64,000 nucleotides of DNA from Bryum argenteum. Lineage: Eukaryota > Streptophyta > Bryopsida > Bryales > Bryaceae. Position numbers and translations under genes: made by a program. The stretch lies in assembly GCA_037043015.1 (NCBI GenBank), contig CM073322.1:22844364-22908363 (forward strand), given 5' to 3'. Below the pieces are notes generated by a model. That model was not told where the DNA came from. It saw only the letters and a program-made list of their open reading frames with translations, and did not search any database. Shown piece by piece: positions 34,446-47,000 of the stretch. Positions within the stretch are counted from its first letter, which is position 1, and every line of letters begins with the position of its first letter.

Positions 34446-35008
34446 AATCCAAAAGTGGAACCGTCAGCTTGCCTATCACACTCGTACAATTAGCGCCGAT
34501 GAAGAGATTGTGCCATAATCGTGCGCACTGCAAAGAGAGCTCTAGATCATTCAATCGAATTGCTAAGAACTGGAACCAGCAGTGCTACAAGCACTAACGA
34601 CCCTGATCTAGAATCAACTCCCAGATTCAAAAGGAAAAACGTCGACAAGAAGAGGGAATGAGCACTTTCAAAGGAGATGAATTCCGAACCTTCAGACGTG
34701 GAAAGCACAAAAGTCCCCTACAGGAAAAGAGTGACTGCTTCGGAGAGAACCCGATTGGCCACGACCCACTCTAAAGCAAAAAGATCGGCGTCAGATGGTG
34801 GCGGTAGCGGCCGGCCGCGGCCGTTTGGGCCCCTCGAATCACCAGGTCACCCGCAACGTGGCGGCACCAGGGGGGCCAAAGGACACGTGGTGTGCTGCAG
34901 GGCACTGTTCCCGCCTTTCGAGGACGAAGCTTCTACTTTAGCGCGCGCTGGATTTGAAGGGTGGGTCCCCCCAAGAGTTGCTTTCCAAAAAGATCTAAAC
35001 TCCGGGTC
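34446..35008. other. promoter region of dioxygenase gene
   Basis: It is strongly GC-rich from 34795 to 34960, unlike its surroundings, and holds a G-box. No gene is recognised here; the plus-strand open frame 34677-35018 probably follows from the GC-richness. Confidence 0.4.
34882..34890. promoter_or_regulatory. G-box / ABRE-like element GACACGTGG
   Basis: The CACGTG core (34884-34889) lies about 440 bp upstream of the dioxygenase start codon within a GC-rich island. GACACGTGG is the classic bZIP/bHLH site. Regulation by abscisic acid or light is inference from the motif only. Confidence 0.4.
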
Positions 35009-35234
35009 ATTTGGATGAAAAAGAAATAATAGATGATAAAGCGGCACCTGTCACGGGATGATAAATTACACCGCTGGATATTTTGGATGATAAAGAAACG
35101 CTAGATGGAGTTATCGCCTTGTAAAGGAAGTGATAGTGATGAAAAAGCCCACTGATATTTTGGATGATAAAGGAACGCTCGCTGGAGTTATCGGCTTGTA
35201 ATGTAAGCGATAGTGATGAAAAAGCCCACTGATA
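35009..35234. repeat. tandem repeat, about 77 bp, three units
   Basis: Units start TTTTGGATGATAAAG at 35081 and 35158, with a degenerate copy from 35009. The sequence GATAGTGATGAAAAAGCCC recurs exactly in the last two units. GGATGATAA words recur throughout. Confidence 0.9.
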
Positions 35235-35734
35235 TTTTGGATGAAATCGTATACTATGGATGATAAAAATACCAGAATCTGGGACACTTTCTCTTCAATT
35301 AATCCTGTAATCATCCGGACTCAGACCTTTTAGCTATCTACTGTACTTGCTCCAATTGGGGGTCTCCAAGTGCAAGTTTAGCATCAAGGTAAGTTATTTT
35401 CATGCCAAACTTTCTATTGGGGCTCAAGTACAGAACATATATTTGTTGTGAAAATTCAGGAATACAAAAAATTGCAAGGGAAGTATTTGTCAAGGTCAAT
35501 ACAAGTTTTGTCATATTGTGTAAAAGTTGAACTTTTCTGATGCTGGCAGATTGAATGTCTGTATTATTCGTACACATTGTATTTTTGGGTTCAGTAAAGC
35601 TAACTTACTCAAGAAAGTCCTTTCATAGAATGTTGTATGTTGTACCTTAACGTCTTTAATGTCAAAAACAACATTTTGGATTAAGGGTAGATATTTTGAA
35701 CAGCTATGACTTTTTTGTTAGGAGTCTATTTTTT

Positions 35735-36060
35735 AAAGAAATTACTTGCATTGAGTTTCGAATCAAGTTTACTTTGTGTGGTGAAAATTGTTAGCTCTGA
35801 AAATGAAGTATGAGTTAATGGTATGCATTTCAGTGAAGGGAGCTTTTATTTTGGGTTTTCAAATATGGGACATGTTGTACCATTGGTAGAGAATTATGAG
35901 AGATCAAAAAAAGTGTTTCATGAATGCTTTATATGATCATGATCTTGATGTGGAATCCCAACAACTTTCTAGTTGTTTAATTAAATTTTCATTGAATATA
36001 AACATCTCTAGATTTATCATCTTTTTTTTTTCTTCTTTTTTTTGTCTTTTTTCTTTTTTT
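35735..36060 (+). repeat. fragment of the ~1-kb TA-flanked inverted-repeat element family
   Basis: GTTTCGAATCAAGTTTACTT, ATGGTATGCATTTCAGTGAA and ATGATCATGATCTTGA line up with the reverse complement of the complete element at 37391-38366. No element ends were found for this copy. Confidence 0.55.
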
Positions 36061-37178
36061 GGTAAAATTCATTTATTTATATGCTTTTGTTGCTTCACTA
36101 TATCCTAAAAATATTGCCTCATAAGAATGAGGATCTAATTTTCTTCTTTGTTCGTTTCAAATCATAAGATGAGCACCACAATCAAAGATGATAAGGTGTG
36201 ATAAATTTAGTTTCTTGTTGAACCATAACATATATGGTGTTTTGTGTACTAGTATTGTGTTTGTTAGACTTTTATTTTGGAGATAATTTGTCGTTTGTAA
36301 GCTTCCCCCAAAGAGAGCTTCTCTCTGGTACTTTTGCATAAAATATCATTGATAATATATTGCTCCTACTAATGTTCTATTTTAGTATTAACTACACCAT
36401 TTTATTGTGGTGTATAAGGTGTTGTGAATTAATGTTTTTTGCTACATTCTTGGCAAAAGGAGTTGAATTCGTTTGAAGGGTATTAACCTCAACGGTTGGG
36501 TCTTAAATTTTAGTATTATTAATTAATGATTATTTTTCTACAAAATTCTTATAGAATTTGAACCTCAATAATGCATTGATTTTTTTTAATACATAAATCC
36601 AACTACATCGAGAATAATATCATCTATTAATGTAATAAATTACAAGTAACCTCCATGTGTTGATACTTGGACAAGTCCGCCAATATTTGATTGTGCTAGT
36701 TGTAATTATTCTGCATTTTGATTAGATTTTGGTTTTGGAAAGTTTGGTTTATGTTTTTCTTCGAACAACTTTGTCACAACGTAAGTTGTTTTTCATCCTA
36801 AAGTAAAAATTTCCTTTGAGAATTTTGAATTTGCTCTTATATTTTTTTACTTAATATGGTCAAGTCCTAAATGTTACAAATTTGTTGTATTTTATGATGA
36901 AATAGTTGAATTGGTTAAATTGTGACATATGATAGTCTCACTATATTCATATAAGTCTGGAGTTGATTTGCGTATAGCAATTGGATCTCCAAATTTTATT
37001 CGAATAAGTTTATACTCATTCTATCATAAACTCATCACTTGTAGACTAGTTGGTTCAAACAAAGTCGTTACTAAGTCATCACTATTTTACCAATTAGTAA
37101 AATAGTGATTGTTGGTTGTAATAGTGCAATCACAATAGGAACGATTTGTTTAATGAGACATTTTGGTTCCCAAATCGG

Positions 37179-37234
<56 letters not shown>

Positions 37235-37390
37235 GAAAGAGTCCGAATTAGATGAGAAAAGAGAGGTGAATTTGCAAGCAAGGGATAGTTACATGAGTAA
37301 GCAGAAGGTATAGAAAGGGAGAAGACGATGGACTCTACACCCATTTGCAAGAGTTTCAGTGTGGTTCCAATCTTTTAGTTGATTGTGCTA
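36061..37390. other. AT-rich stretch with a poly-A microsatellite
   Basis: No gene. At 37180-37240 there is a run of about 35 A followed by several AAAAG units, which may be the tail of an old retroposed copy or a simple repeat. It lies just outside the TA-flanked element. Confidence 0.5.
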
Positions 37391-38366
37391 ACCCCTAAAC
37401 GCCCGAGCCTATTTTTAACTGAATAGCACATTTCCATAAAAATCGTCATAGATGAAAATCAAGAGAAGCTATTAAGATCTCAACCGTACAAACTTGTAAT
37501 AGACTTATCGAAGATCATGTGGACCAAAACTTGAGTCATGAGGCCTTATAGATCGGGAGATCATAACATATTAATATCAAAAACAAACTGCAAAATTTCA
37601 TCATTTTCACTTTGAGGTGGAAATGCTACCAATATACCTATTGCAATGAAAAAATCACCAACTAGAAAGGTGTTCACCTTCATCTTAATAAGTCCTTTAC
37701 CCAACAAAAATTCATCAAATAAATTTCTTGGCTCAAATAAAAACCATGCAATGGTAAAAACAACTGAACATTTTACAAAGGAAAAATAGTCCAAAACTAG
37801 ACACTTTGCATTCAATTTCATGCCTTATCTTCAAAACATCTTCGATCTTGTTAAGGTTTATACCACTTAGACTAGACTCTAATTGGAGGCCATCCCAAAA
37901 AATTAAGTTGAAATCCAACGGTGGATGAGGGAGATATAGCTCCTCAAATATCATCCATTTTCTCACTTTTTTTGTTGACAAAACATCATTGCAAATCCGA
38001 TAGCAAAATCATTTGGATAAAAAAAATTCTCACTACAAAGTTGTTAAGAATCACCTCAAGATCATGACCATGAAAAAAAAAATCATGAAAACCTATTTTT
38101 AATTTCACATAATTGGCTTGCAATGGTAATACATGCCCCATGCTTGGAATCCCAAAAACAAGAGTTGTCTTCACTAAAGTGCATTCCACTAATTCATACT
38201 TTGTTGTATGGGCTTGAAAATTTTACAACACAAACAAGACTTGATTTGGAACTCAATCCAAGTGATTTCATCCAAAACAGACCTCGGATGAAGAAGATAT
38301 GGCTCTTCAAAGTTTCTGGATGTACATCCAAAATGTCGTTTTTTGACATCGTGGGCGTTTAAGGGT
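37391..38366 (-). mobile_element. non-autonomous inverted-repeat element with TA target site, about 976 bp
   Basis: The left end ACCCCTAAACGCCCGAG faces a right end whose reverse complement reads ACCCTTAAACGCCCACG. TA flanks both sides (37389-37390 and 38367-38368), as for Tc1/mariner-type insertion. The interior has no transposase. Reverse-complemented, it matches segments at 35735, 60500-61400 and 63222-64000, and its ends match the shorter element at 42988. Confidence 0.72.
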
Positions 38367-38665
38367 TAAGTGTTGAGATTTTGAAGTAAATAGAAATTTG
38401 AAATTGCCTAATTGTGTGTATGTGTTGATGAATGAGTTGTGTGTGTTTATATATGTTTTGACTTGTACGAAATGGAAAATAATGTGAAAATAGAATATTT
38501 TCATGGTTTATGAGAGGAGAGATCACATCAAAAGAGAAACAATTATCACAGAAATTGCAAAAAAAGAAAATAGAAGCTATCTGGAGAAAGAAACGAACTG
38601 GAAATAAAAGATGGGATATACACAAATAAGACTAAACCTAGAACAAATAGCATGGTGTGCGGTTG

Positions 38666-38746
38666 TAGCCCAATTGGTGAAATATGATAAAATAATTAAT
38701 CGCTAAATAAACCAAGCGGAATATGAAAGATTCAAGTTCGACTATA
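38666..38746 (+). other. possible tRNA-derived SINE head
   Basis: TAGCCCAATTGG (38666-38677) resembles a pol III A box, and AGTTCGACTAT (about 38734-38746) resembles a B box. The spacing is longer than in a tRNA, and no tail or second copy was found. Confidence 0.25.
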
Positions 38747-38879
38747 ATAGAGGAAATTGTAAAATCGAAAAAGAGATATCCAAATAAAAATCCCTTGTGA
38801 ACTTTATCCTAGTAGGGAGTAGTATGAGTGGAGCGTAAATAAAATCATAACTAAGGAAAAATGAGTCAAAATTTGAAAA

Positions 38880-40500
38880 GGGGTAATAATTTACTTTCAG
38901 AAATTACCTAGTTTGTAAAGTGTGTTGATCATTTTGACTCAAACTCAATTTTGACCTCAAAATCATGCCGTGATCTCCTTAGAATGAATCTGAATATGCT
39001 AAAGATACTTGATTAACTTGAGAGATTACAAGAATATCCCTATACCACTTGCAGTGTCTAATTGTTTTACAAGAAACAAGTTCTTTGAAAGACTAGGGAT
39101 GTGTAAAACATCAAGTGTCGTATTCATTTTTCTTTGTTATTCTAATGTTAACATCACCGTATCCTTCTATGCTATATGATATGGAATTATCACCCAAGTA
39201 AACAAATTGGTGATCTTTGCTATTTGTATAATCTAAAAAACCTTCTCATTTGTCACACATATGTTGTGTTGCACCCGAATCAATGTACCAAGTAGAATTT
39301 ACATTGTGTTTAGTCGATAAAGCAAAAACATATACTTTGTTATTGTTCATTGTGATATTAGTTTGATTCCTATTGTATTTTCTTAGTAGCTTTTTTTAGT
39401 CCTAAAATCCTCTACGTGATGTCCTAATCTCTTCAATACAAACACTGCAATAAAAGTGGAGTTTGTTTCTTCTGAAAAGGTTTGAAATTATTAATCTCAT
39501 ATTTTGTATGTGAAGTTTTGTCAAATCCTTCTATATAAATTGGTCTTCTTCTTTCGTTAAAAGATATTTTTTCAGCATAAAGGGTTGTTGAATTTTTAGG
39601 ATTAAAATCAATATTTCTAGTAAAGATCTCTTTTTGTATAAGGTCATTACCAAATTTTGTAAATTAAGTCTCGGTTGCTTATGTAGGGAACCTATAAAAG
39701 TTTGGTAACTTAGAGGAAGACTTCTCATAAGTATAATACACCCTCATCCTCAGGTACAATTGAACATGTTGTTGATAATTGTTCTAAGTGAGCTCTGAAG
39801 TTGTGAATATGTTTCAGAATGCTTGTATTTTCTCTCATTCGGAAATTAAATCATCTATATCTTAGGTGCAATTTGGTGAATATGTCGTGGGATTCAATAA
39901 TCTACCTAATTTTACACAAGCAAGACGTAATATTCTACAAGATTGGATTTGGGAAACTATAGAATTATCGATGATTGTTAAGGCTTAAGAATCTTGATCC
40001 TCCCAATGATTTATACTGCCTACTCCTATGTTAGGCAAGGGAGGAGGTCATGATTCAATTTGAGCAGGTGTTACTGCCACTGGTAAGGGTTGAGTGCCGC
40101 TTCCAATAGGCATAGTTTTGCAACCTTGAATATTAATGCTAATCTATGTTTCATAAATTAGAATAAGAGCCATCAAATTTTAATACATGTCTTATATCTA
40201 TTTTATGTGTTGCCATTTATTTGAAATAGATATACAATTATCTTTTTAATAAATTCTTAAGAACGCTCTCAAAACAATTACATCCATGAAATTGAAACAT
40301 TGTATATCACACATTTGTTGAACGTGATCTTTAGCAACTGGAAGTAAATGATTAACAAGCTCAAATTCCAAGTTTGTGTTTCTTTCATGTTCAACTAATT
40401 CTTTAGTTTTATATTCCTTTTTAAGAATATTTATTAGTGATTGATACATTGTGTCAATCAATTCTACTTTTGAAGAAAATGACGCTTTTATATCTTTCAT
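38880..40500 (-). mobile_element. Ty1/copia retrotransposon relic, gag and start of protease
   Basis: On the minus strand, MRSLPLSYQTFIGSL (near 39728) is typical of copia gag (UBN2 type). Further down, TWYIDSGATQHMC (39255-39290) carries the DSGAT motif of the copia aspartic protease, followed by YLGDNSISYSIEGYGDV. A helical frame at 40246-40500 precedes these. Stops interrupt the frame, for example directly after HMCDK. No integrase, reverse transcriptase or long terminal repeats were seen, so only the 5' part survives. Confidence 0.75.
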
Positions 40501-41094
40501 ATATCTTGTTGGCTTGGAGACTAAGCATCAAAGCATCTCAAAGAAAGAGAAACATATCTAGAAACCAAAACTTAAGACAACAATTTCTCACTTTTGCACA
40601 AGACATAATGTACACTTAAATTAACATAATAACACATAAACAAGTGAAAACTTTTCTATAATTACTAATAAGAAACCAAAGTACAAACGCAAAATACAAA
40701 GGGAGCTAAAAAGGTACTTGAAGAACAAAATGAAAAGAATTGCACAAAAAACAATGCTCACATAAACAATATACATTGATACAAAGCCAAAGGCAAACAT
40801 GGAATACAAAAGGATTTGAAGGAGGGAGAGCGTTGCAACTAAAACAATGTCTTAGTAAGAGCTATGAATTATATACTAATGCATTGTTTTATGGGGACAA
40901 TTTATCTATTTAATATATTATGATTGAAACCACCTCAACAGGCTCACAGAGATCAACTCCACAATATCAAAACCATGAGGTGTAATATTGAACCAATATA
41001 TACAAGAGGCCACTAGCTTGAAAAGATGATATGATCAAAATAAGGTATACTATGTAATGTGTCAAGCGAGAAAAATATGTGCAAGGTGTGAAGC
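40501..41094. other. AT-rich spacer
   Basis: No gene recognised. Confidence 0.3.
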
Positions 41095-41515
41095 TTCTCC
41101 TTTCAACGCTTTGAAAAGTCTGATTGTAAGTGGCTTCTAACTTGTTTTAAAAGCCTTGGCAATGAAACAAAGCCAAACAAAAAAACTACATATTTGTCTG
41201 AAGAAAATTGTCGAAAACGCTCTTGATCACAACTAGTCAACAATCACTCAACGAAGAATGTATGGTATAAACAGATTAAAACACTGATTGGTTTCACATA
41301 GCACTTGCAAATGGGTAGTTTTGAGATTGTTTTTGTAGATTTCTTAGAGCTTCTTATCCTCAAACCACTTCCACGTTTGTGTTCAATGTTGTATGTTAAC
41401 AAGTGGCTAATAGATGAGGAAAACAAGATGACATTCAAGCATCTAGCTACGAGTATAACTACGTTGTGGGCATGATGTCTATGTCCATGAAGAAGCGGTT
41501 GTACCATCTAACTTT
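41095..41515 (-). repeat. dispersed repeat, copy 2 (inverted relative to 31.2-32.2 kb)
   Basis: The reverse complement carries CATGGACATAGACATCATG, TTGAATGTCATCTTG, CCACTTGTTAACATAC and GGCTTTGTTTCATTGCCAAG in the same order as copy 1. The short open frame 41244-41507 lies in it but shows no known family. Confidence 0.6.
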
Positions 41516-42987
41516 GGCATTCTTGTCGTCAAAATGTATGCATTGCTTTCGAGGTTCACCTTGAGAATCTCTTTTATCTCTTTCATAGGATTGGTTGTTC
41601 ATAAGATACTAATTGCGATATAAGAAGTCACTACTAGAAGAAAAGGGGGTTCACAATGATTTTCTATGTTGCTTTCTTGGAAATATTACGCAAGTTTAGG
41701 AACATTTTGGTACTTACTTATTGATGAATGTCGTTTCAGCACTGTAGGACTTATGCTGACAAGATTCCAATGGTGGAGTAAGCTAGCCCATGAGTGCCAA
41801 CGCTGGAGTAAGCTAGCCCATAAGTTGCAGTGCAGGCTAGTTACTAGTAGGTAATCATGAGAGAAGCACTAGCTCATGGCGAGTACATTGTCCCAGCTGT
41901 GAGCGGCTCCCTGTCTCCCACTAAGAGCTGAGAGTGAGAGTATGTGCGTCCAATGTAGTAGCATGCAGGAGTGTATGTCAGGTGTGTGTCTGAGAGCTTA
42001 TGTATGCTCTGTACCTAGGGTTTGGTACAATGTTGTAACTAAGCATGTTTATGGCATGATATGTTCTGATTGCTTGAATGTTACTTTGTTTAAACAACAT
42101 TTGAGAAAAAAACATCGTAAACCACCCTAAGATGTAGTAATAAGCTTTGCTCCGTACTCACAAGGTGTGCGTCTACGGAAGTGCCGCTTGGCTCCGGCTG
42201 ACAAAACATGCTTAGGCAGGGAAAACTCAAGACTCCTTTGGGTGTTTAGAAGTTAAAGTAAAATAAAAGAGAGGAAATCAAATCTCTTTGATTATGATAA
42301 AGTTCCCTAAATTACACACAAACTGTCACTCGTTGCGTCTCCAATGAAAAGCTAATAATTCTTACTTCTTAATGTAATTCTTAGTATAATTCTTAATATT
42401 ATAATATATTTAAGGCATGAAACCTTTTAAAAACTAGCATCAATCATGAAAGGGTAAAATTAATCTTTTGTGGTTGAAGATTACCAACAAGTCGAACGTT
42501 GTAAACAAAAGTGATGGAAGACACTTGTCTTTTGTGTTTGTATATACGATTCGTTTACAATACATCATATAATACTATACCATATGTTGCGGTACTATAT
42601 GACAAATTGTATGTTATAACCATATATATATATATATATATAAATAAATTGTTTGTAGGAGACCCCATACGACGAAATGTATAAATCAACAATATACCAT
42701 GATGTACAACAAATTGTATATTGAATTATATGTGCAACGTATACATAAAAAATGTATTGAAACCATATTGTACAATTATATTATTTGACCCGTACATATG
42801 ATTGACCAATTACGCATGTTGAAAGGTCAAGCAGTGAGCCCTTCAAATAGATTGTCACAAACATAATGATTAAGATAAATTCTTTGCTACACAACAAGAC
42901 ATTTTTTCTAAAACTAAAAACATCACATTTCCTCAGAAGAAAAGAGATTAATTTTTTAGGGCTTAACAGTTATTCTTTCACATGTTA
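41516..42987. other. intergenic with short repeats
   Basis: GGAGTAAGCTAGCCCAT is repeated at about 41775 and 41804. A TA microsatellite lies at about 42622-42643. No gene recognised. Confidence 0.35.
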
Positions 42988-43351
42988 ACCCTTAAACGCC
43001 CATGGGGTCTAAAACGGGCAGCCCAAAATTGGATCACAACATCTTTTGGACTGAGGCATCATGAATAGTGCACTTTTTGAACTTGGGCATCATGAATGGA
43101 CCAATCCATGATGAGCTTGCAACCTCCTACAAGGTTATGTACAACCCCAACCTACCTACCACAATCCTTTCAAACCATAAAATCATAAATACAAATTGTG
43201 ATTTGAATTGCAAAATTTCACTTTTTGAATGCATCATAAGACGGTGACTAGTTTGACATCAAAATATAAGTGAAAAGTTGATTACAGTGAGAGCTACAGA
43301 GAAGATTCTGTTGGAATCAAGCCCCTCGGGCTTGCTTGGGCGTTTAAGGGT
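42988..43351. mobile_element. MITE with ACCCTTAAACGCCCA ends, 364 bp
   Basis: Perfect inverted ends: ACCCTTAAACGCCCA at the left and TGGGCGTTTAAGGGT at the right, flanked by TA on both sides (42986-42987, 43352-43353). The same ends bound the longer element at 37391-38366, but the interior differs, so this is a deletion derivative or sister family. Confidence 0.82.
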
Positions 43352-44038
43352 TAATTTCGATGAATATACCACCAATTACATGAAAGAACATAGATAAACT
43401 AGTAAAATTGAAAAAGAACTTACAAAATCATAGTCATGTCGGACCTCTCTTGGAGAAGATGAAGGCTCATGGCCGTCGATGGAGCGAGAACATCGACGAT
43501 GTGACGCGCACATTCATCCGATATAAATTTCATCCACTCATCTCTGTTCATGTGCTGCATGTCCGTTGTTTTGCGTTGTCGCCACGCTCGTTTCAAAATC
43601 CTTTGAGTCTCCAGAACACCAAACGAAAACCAATCACCGCCATCGCCAGCCTTGAATCACACTTCGGCTGCTTACTGCCTTATCGTAGCTTAATACTCAC
43701 GCGCATGTGTTACCTTAACAATCTCCTACTGCTGTCAGTGAATGGGAACAAGTGAGAAAGGGCCACCTCATCACCTTTTCCTTACACGCAAGTGCGTGGA
43801 GAGGTTTGGGATAATCAATCTTCGTGTCTCTCGCTGATCTAGAGCTTTTCTCCCTGAAAAAAATGGTCGGGATTTTGAGAATGTAAGCTGAATTTAGTTT
43901 CTGGCGGATTTAGGGTTTATCAAGTGCAGCGATTTTTGATTTGTACGCGATAGATTGGCTCGCGCTCTGATAAGGAACCATGGTGTTAATACATGTACTT
44001 TGATAGGAGGTATTTTAGGCTCGGGGCATGATTAGGAA
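43352..44038. other. upstream region of the guanylate-binding-like gene
   Basis: No gene recognised; presumed promoter and 5' untranslated region. The open frame 43408-43755 shows no family features. Confidence 0.35.
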
Positions 44039-47000
44039 ATGGCCGCCATGAAGAACGTGCTCTTGTACCTGGTGTTTCTTATTGCTCTTCGTCATGGTGT
44101 CTGTGGTTCACCGATATCCGATGTGTTGGACGAGACAGCCAGTTATGGCGGGCTCGGAGTGGAGCCAGATTTCGATCATGTTAGTACTGAGCCCCGGGTG
44201 ACGTTTCCTGAAGACGACGGCCGGACGATGCAATTGCTGAAGCCTGGAGCGAATCATGATCAGCTGGAGCTTAATCAGATGGTGCTTGAGCGATTGGCTG
44301 CCATTGAGGAGCCCATTTCCTTCGTCCCTGTCGTTGGACCTTACCACGGGTACGTTTTCGTCATTTCCGAGTGATAGCGCCTCACTTTTATTTTCTTATT
44401 CGTTTTATCTCTTCATTCACAAGTGGTGGAAATTGGAGCAATACAATGAGTATCACATTCTGAATCGGCCTTCTGTATCTGAGATTGGAATTTGGAAACT
44501 TCACCAATCAATTTGGCGAGGCTGCCTCTCTGCATAGTTGATAGTGATTAGGGTGCATGAGAGAATCATTCATTGAATTTTTTCGTTAAGTATCGTTTAT
44601 TTTGTATTTCTTCGCACGTTCTATTGCGTGTCTCCGTGCTCCGTACTGATTTGTTTTGGTCGGTGATGATGTGCATGAAATCCAACAGTGGGAAATCCTT
44701 TCTGCTTAACGTGCTGCTCAACTCCACTCAGGGTTTCGCAGTAGGTGCTGTACCAGATCCTGAGACACGGGGAATATGGATAAGAGTGGTGCCCAAGGAG
44801 AAGATGACTGGTGTAGACGGTTCACGAATTGTGTTGATGGATACGGAAGGCTTTTATGGTGAGGGTGCTACTCGATCATACGATGCCCGCATCTTCGCCA
44901 TTGCGACTCTCGTGAGCTCTCACTTGATCTACAATACGCTCCGTACCATCGGTGAGTAGGCAATTTCTCTTCGTAGGATTAGGGTTAAGCCTACAGCATG
45001 ATCGATCTTGAAATGATTATATTGACATCGCATTTTGGTATGCGTACCTAATGCCTTTGAAACTGTTTCTTGAACTCCGTCACTTCTATGTTTGCAGGAG
45101 ACGCACAATCCGTGAGTGCTTTGGCTGATTTAGCTAAACAAGCACAAGTGTTTAACCTCCAAAATTGGCTGCATTCTGCTGAGGCTTCATCTGGTTCGTA
45201 GACCTCTCTCTTTGATTCTATATTTCCCGTGATTTGTTGTGGTGAGGTGGGACCGCATGCATCATCAGAAGCTGTTGAATTCTACATGTTAGTTTCGACT
45301 TTTTGTTGTCCCCTGTTCGGACGCTGACAATCACTGACGAGCATTAGTTTCTCTTACAGATCAGCAGCAATTTGCTTCACCATCCAACATGGATCCGTTT
45401 CTCCTCCTCAAGACACTTGACTTTCCTCCACTTACTTGGGTGGTCCAAGGGTTTGACATGGAGGTTTCTGCACAGAGCCCCATGGAACATTTACAGAGAT
45501 ATCTGGAGGCTCATGCCCACAGTGGTGACCGAACCATAGATACCCTGTTCACTCAGGGAATCACCTGCCAAACTATGCGGACTCCAACAGATTTGAATAA
45601 GCTTCGAGAGGAGGTACTGTTTCCTGCTTTCATGCTTGTTTTGTACCATTCATCATACCTTAAATTATTCGTTTGTGATCTTATGATCGTGGTTGCGTTA
45701 AATGTCCAATCTGATTTACGTTGAATGTCCAGTCTGATTTACGTTAAATGTCGAAATTTGGTTCACAATCTTGTTAGAAGTTCACTTAAGTTGCAGGTAT
45801 TCTAGTGGATAGTTTCAAATGGTTGTTTCGTTATAAGCAAGATCTATGTATTCACGAACTAATGTCCTGCAAGACTGTGATACAGAATGACATTTTCTAA
45901 CGGATACTACCGTTGCTTGTGGTACGACTCTTTAGGTGGGAGGCGATGGTTTAGCGGCTCACACAGAACTCTATTCATACCTGCATCCAAATTATCTAGC
46001 AGACGCTGAGCGTTTGCGAAAGGTTGTATTTGGAAAGCTCAAGGCCAAAGGTGGTTTCAATGGGAAGACTTTAGTCGGCGTATTGCCCTTACTTGTGCAC
46101 TATGTCAACGAAGACTTTCCCCTGAATGCAGAACGGAAATTGCGAGATGTTTTAACAGAGATTGTGATTGATGGGGCTTTTTCTGGTGGAGCCCAGTATT
46201 TCCAAATGGCCATGCAGAATCCGACGTTGCCATCTGGAGCGAGAGGAAAAGCAGGAGATGCTGCTCTAGCAAAGCTTGAGCGCAATGAATCTCTAAATAT
46301 GCTGGTCTCAACTGCTTTCACGGATAAGGAGCTCGAAGAAATAATGAATGCTGCAGGTAATACGGGGGTGGTAGTGAGTCTGTGCTTAGATGATTGTGCA
46401 TTCTTAGGAAACTTCTCACTTTCAGTGTGTAGTAGGATAGCAGAAGTACCTACTAATGCAAAGATGGGGTTACCCATCTGTAGCAGTGACTTACTGAGGT
46501 GCCTTGGTGATTATATCCAATTTCTCAATATGGGAGATGCATTCACCATGATTCGAAGATCAGGTCTGATTTATCTTCTAGCAGTTAACTTTCAAGTTCC
46601 AAGGGCATCTTCTTAACGAGACTTATCTACTTTGTGTTTGCAGAGAAGAAAGCTGTTGAGTATTGTAAACAGCGTTGTGTAGGAGTTCCTCAAGCACGAA
46701 TTGGTCCAACGTGCATTGCACAACTTGGTGCGAAAGTCGGTCGAATGAAGCCGAAATACAGGTCCAGTTTCTCATCTCAGCCAAGTTATACCCTCGCTGT
46801 CGCGAGGGGCCAATAAATGTTCCAGAATACTTCAATTACGTTCAGGTTCAGCTAATTGTCACCTTGGATGCTCCTTATCTCGTTTGTAGGACTAAAACAT
46901 TGATCATCGTATGCAGAGAGGAGAACGAACGTCGTGTGAAACAAGTTCTCGTGGAGCTAGGGGAGGATCTGCGGTTATCGGCCGAGAGAGAAGTCGAAGA

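Noticed and set aside
34677-35018. Plus-strand 113-residue ORF in the GC-rich island
   Set aside because: The frame is open because of GC-rich composition; no family signal, and it lies in the dioxygenase promoter.
37150-37350. Phe/Leu-rich membrane ORF
   Set aside because: It is the reverse reading of a poly-A/AAAAG microsatellite.
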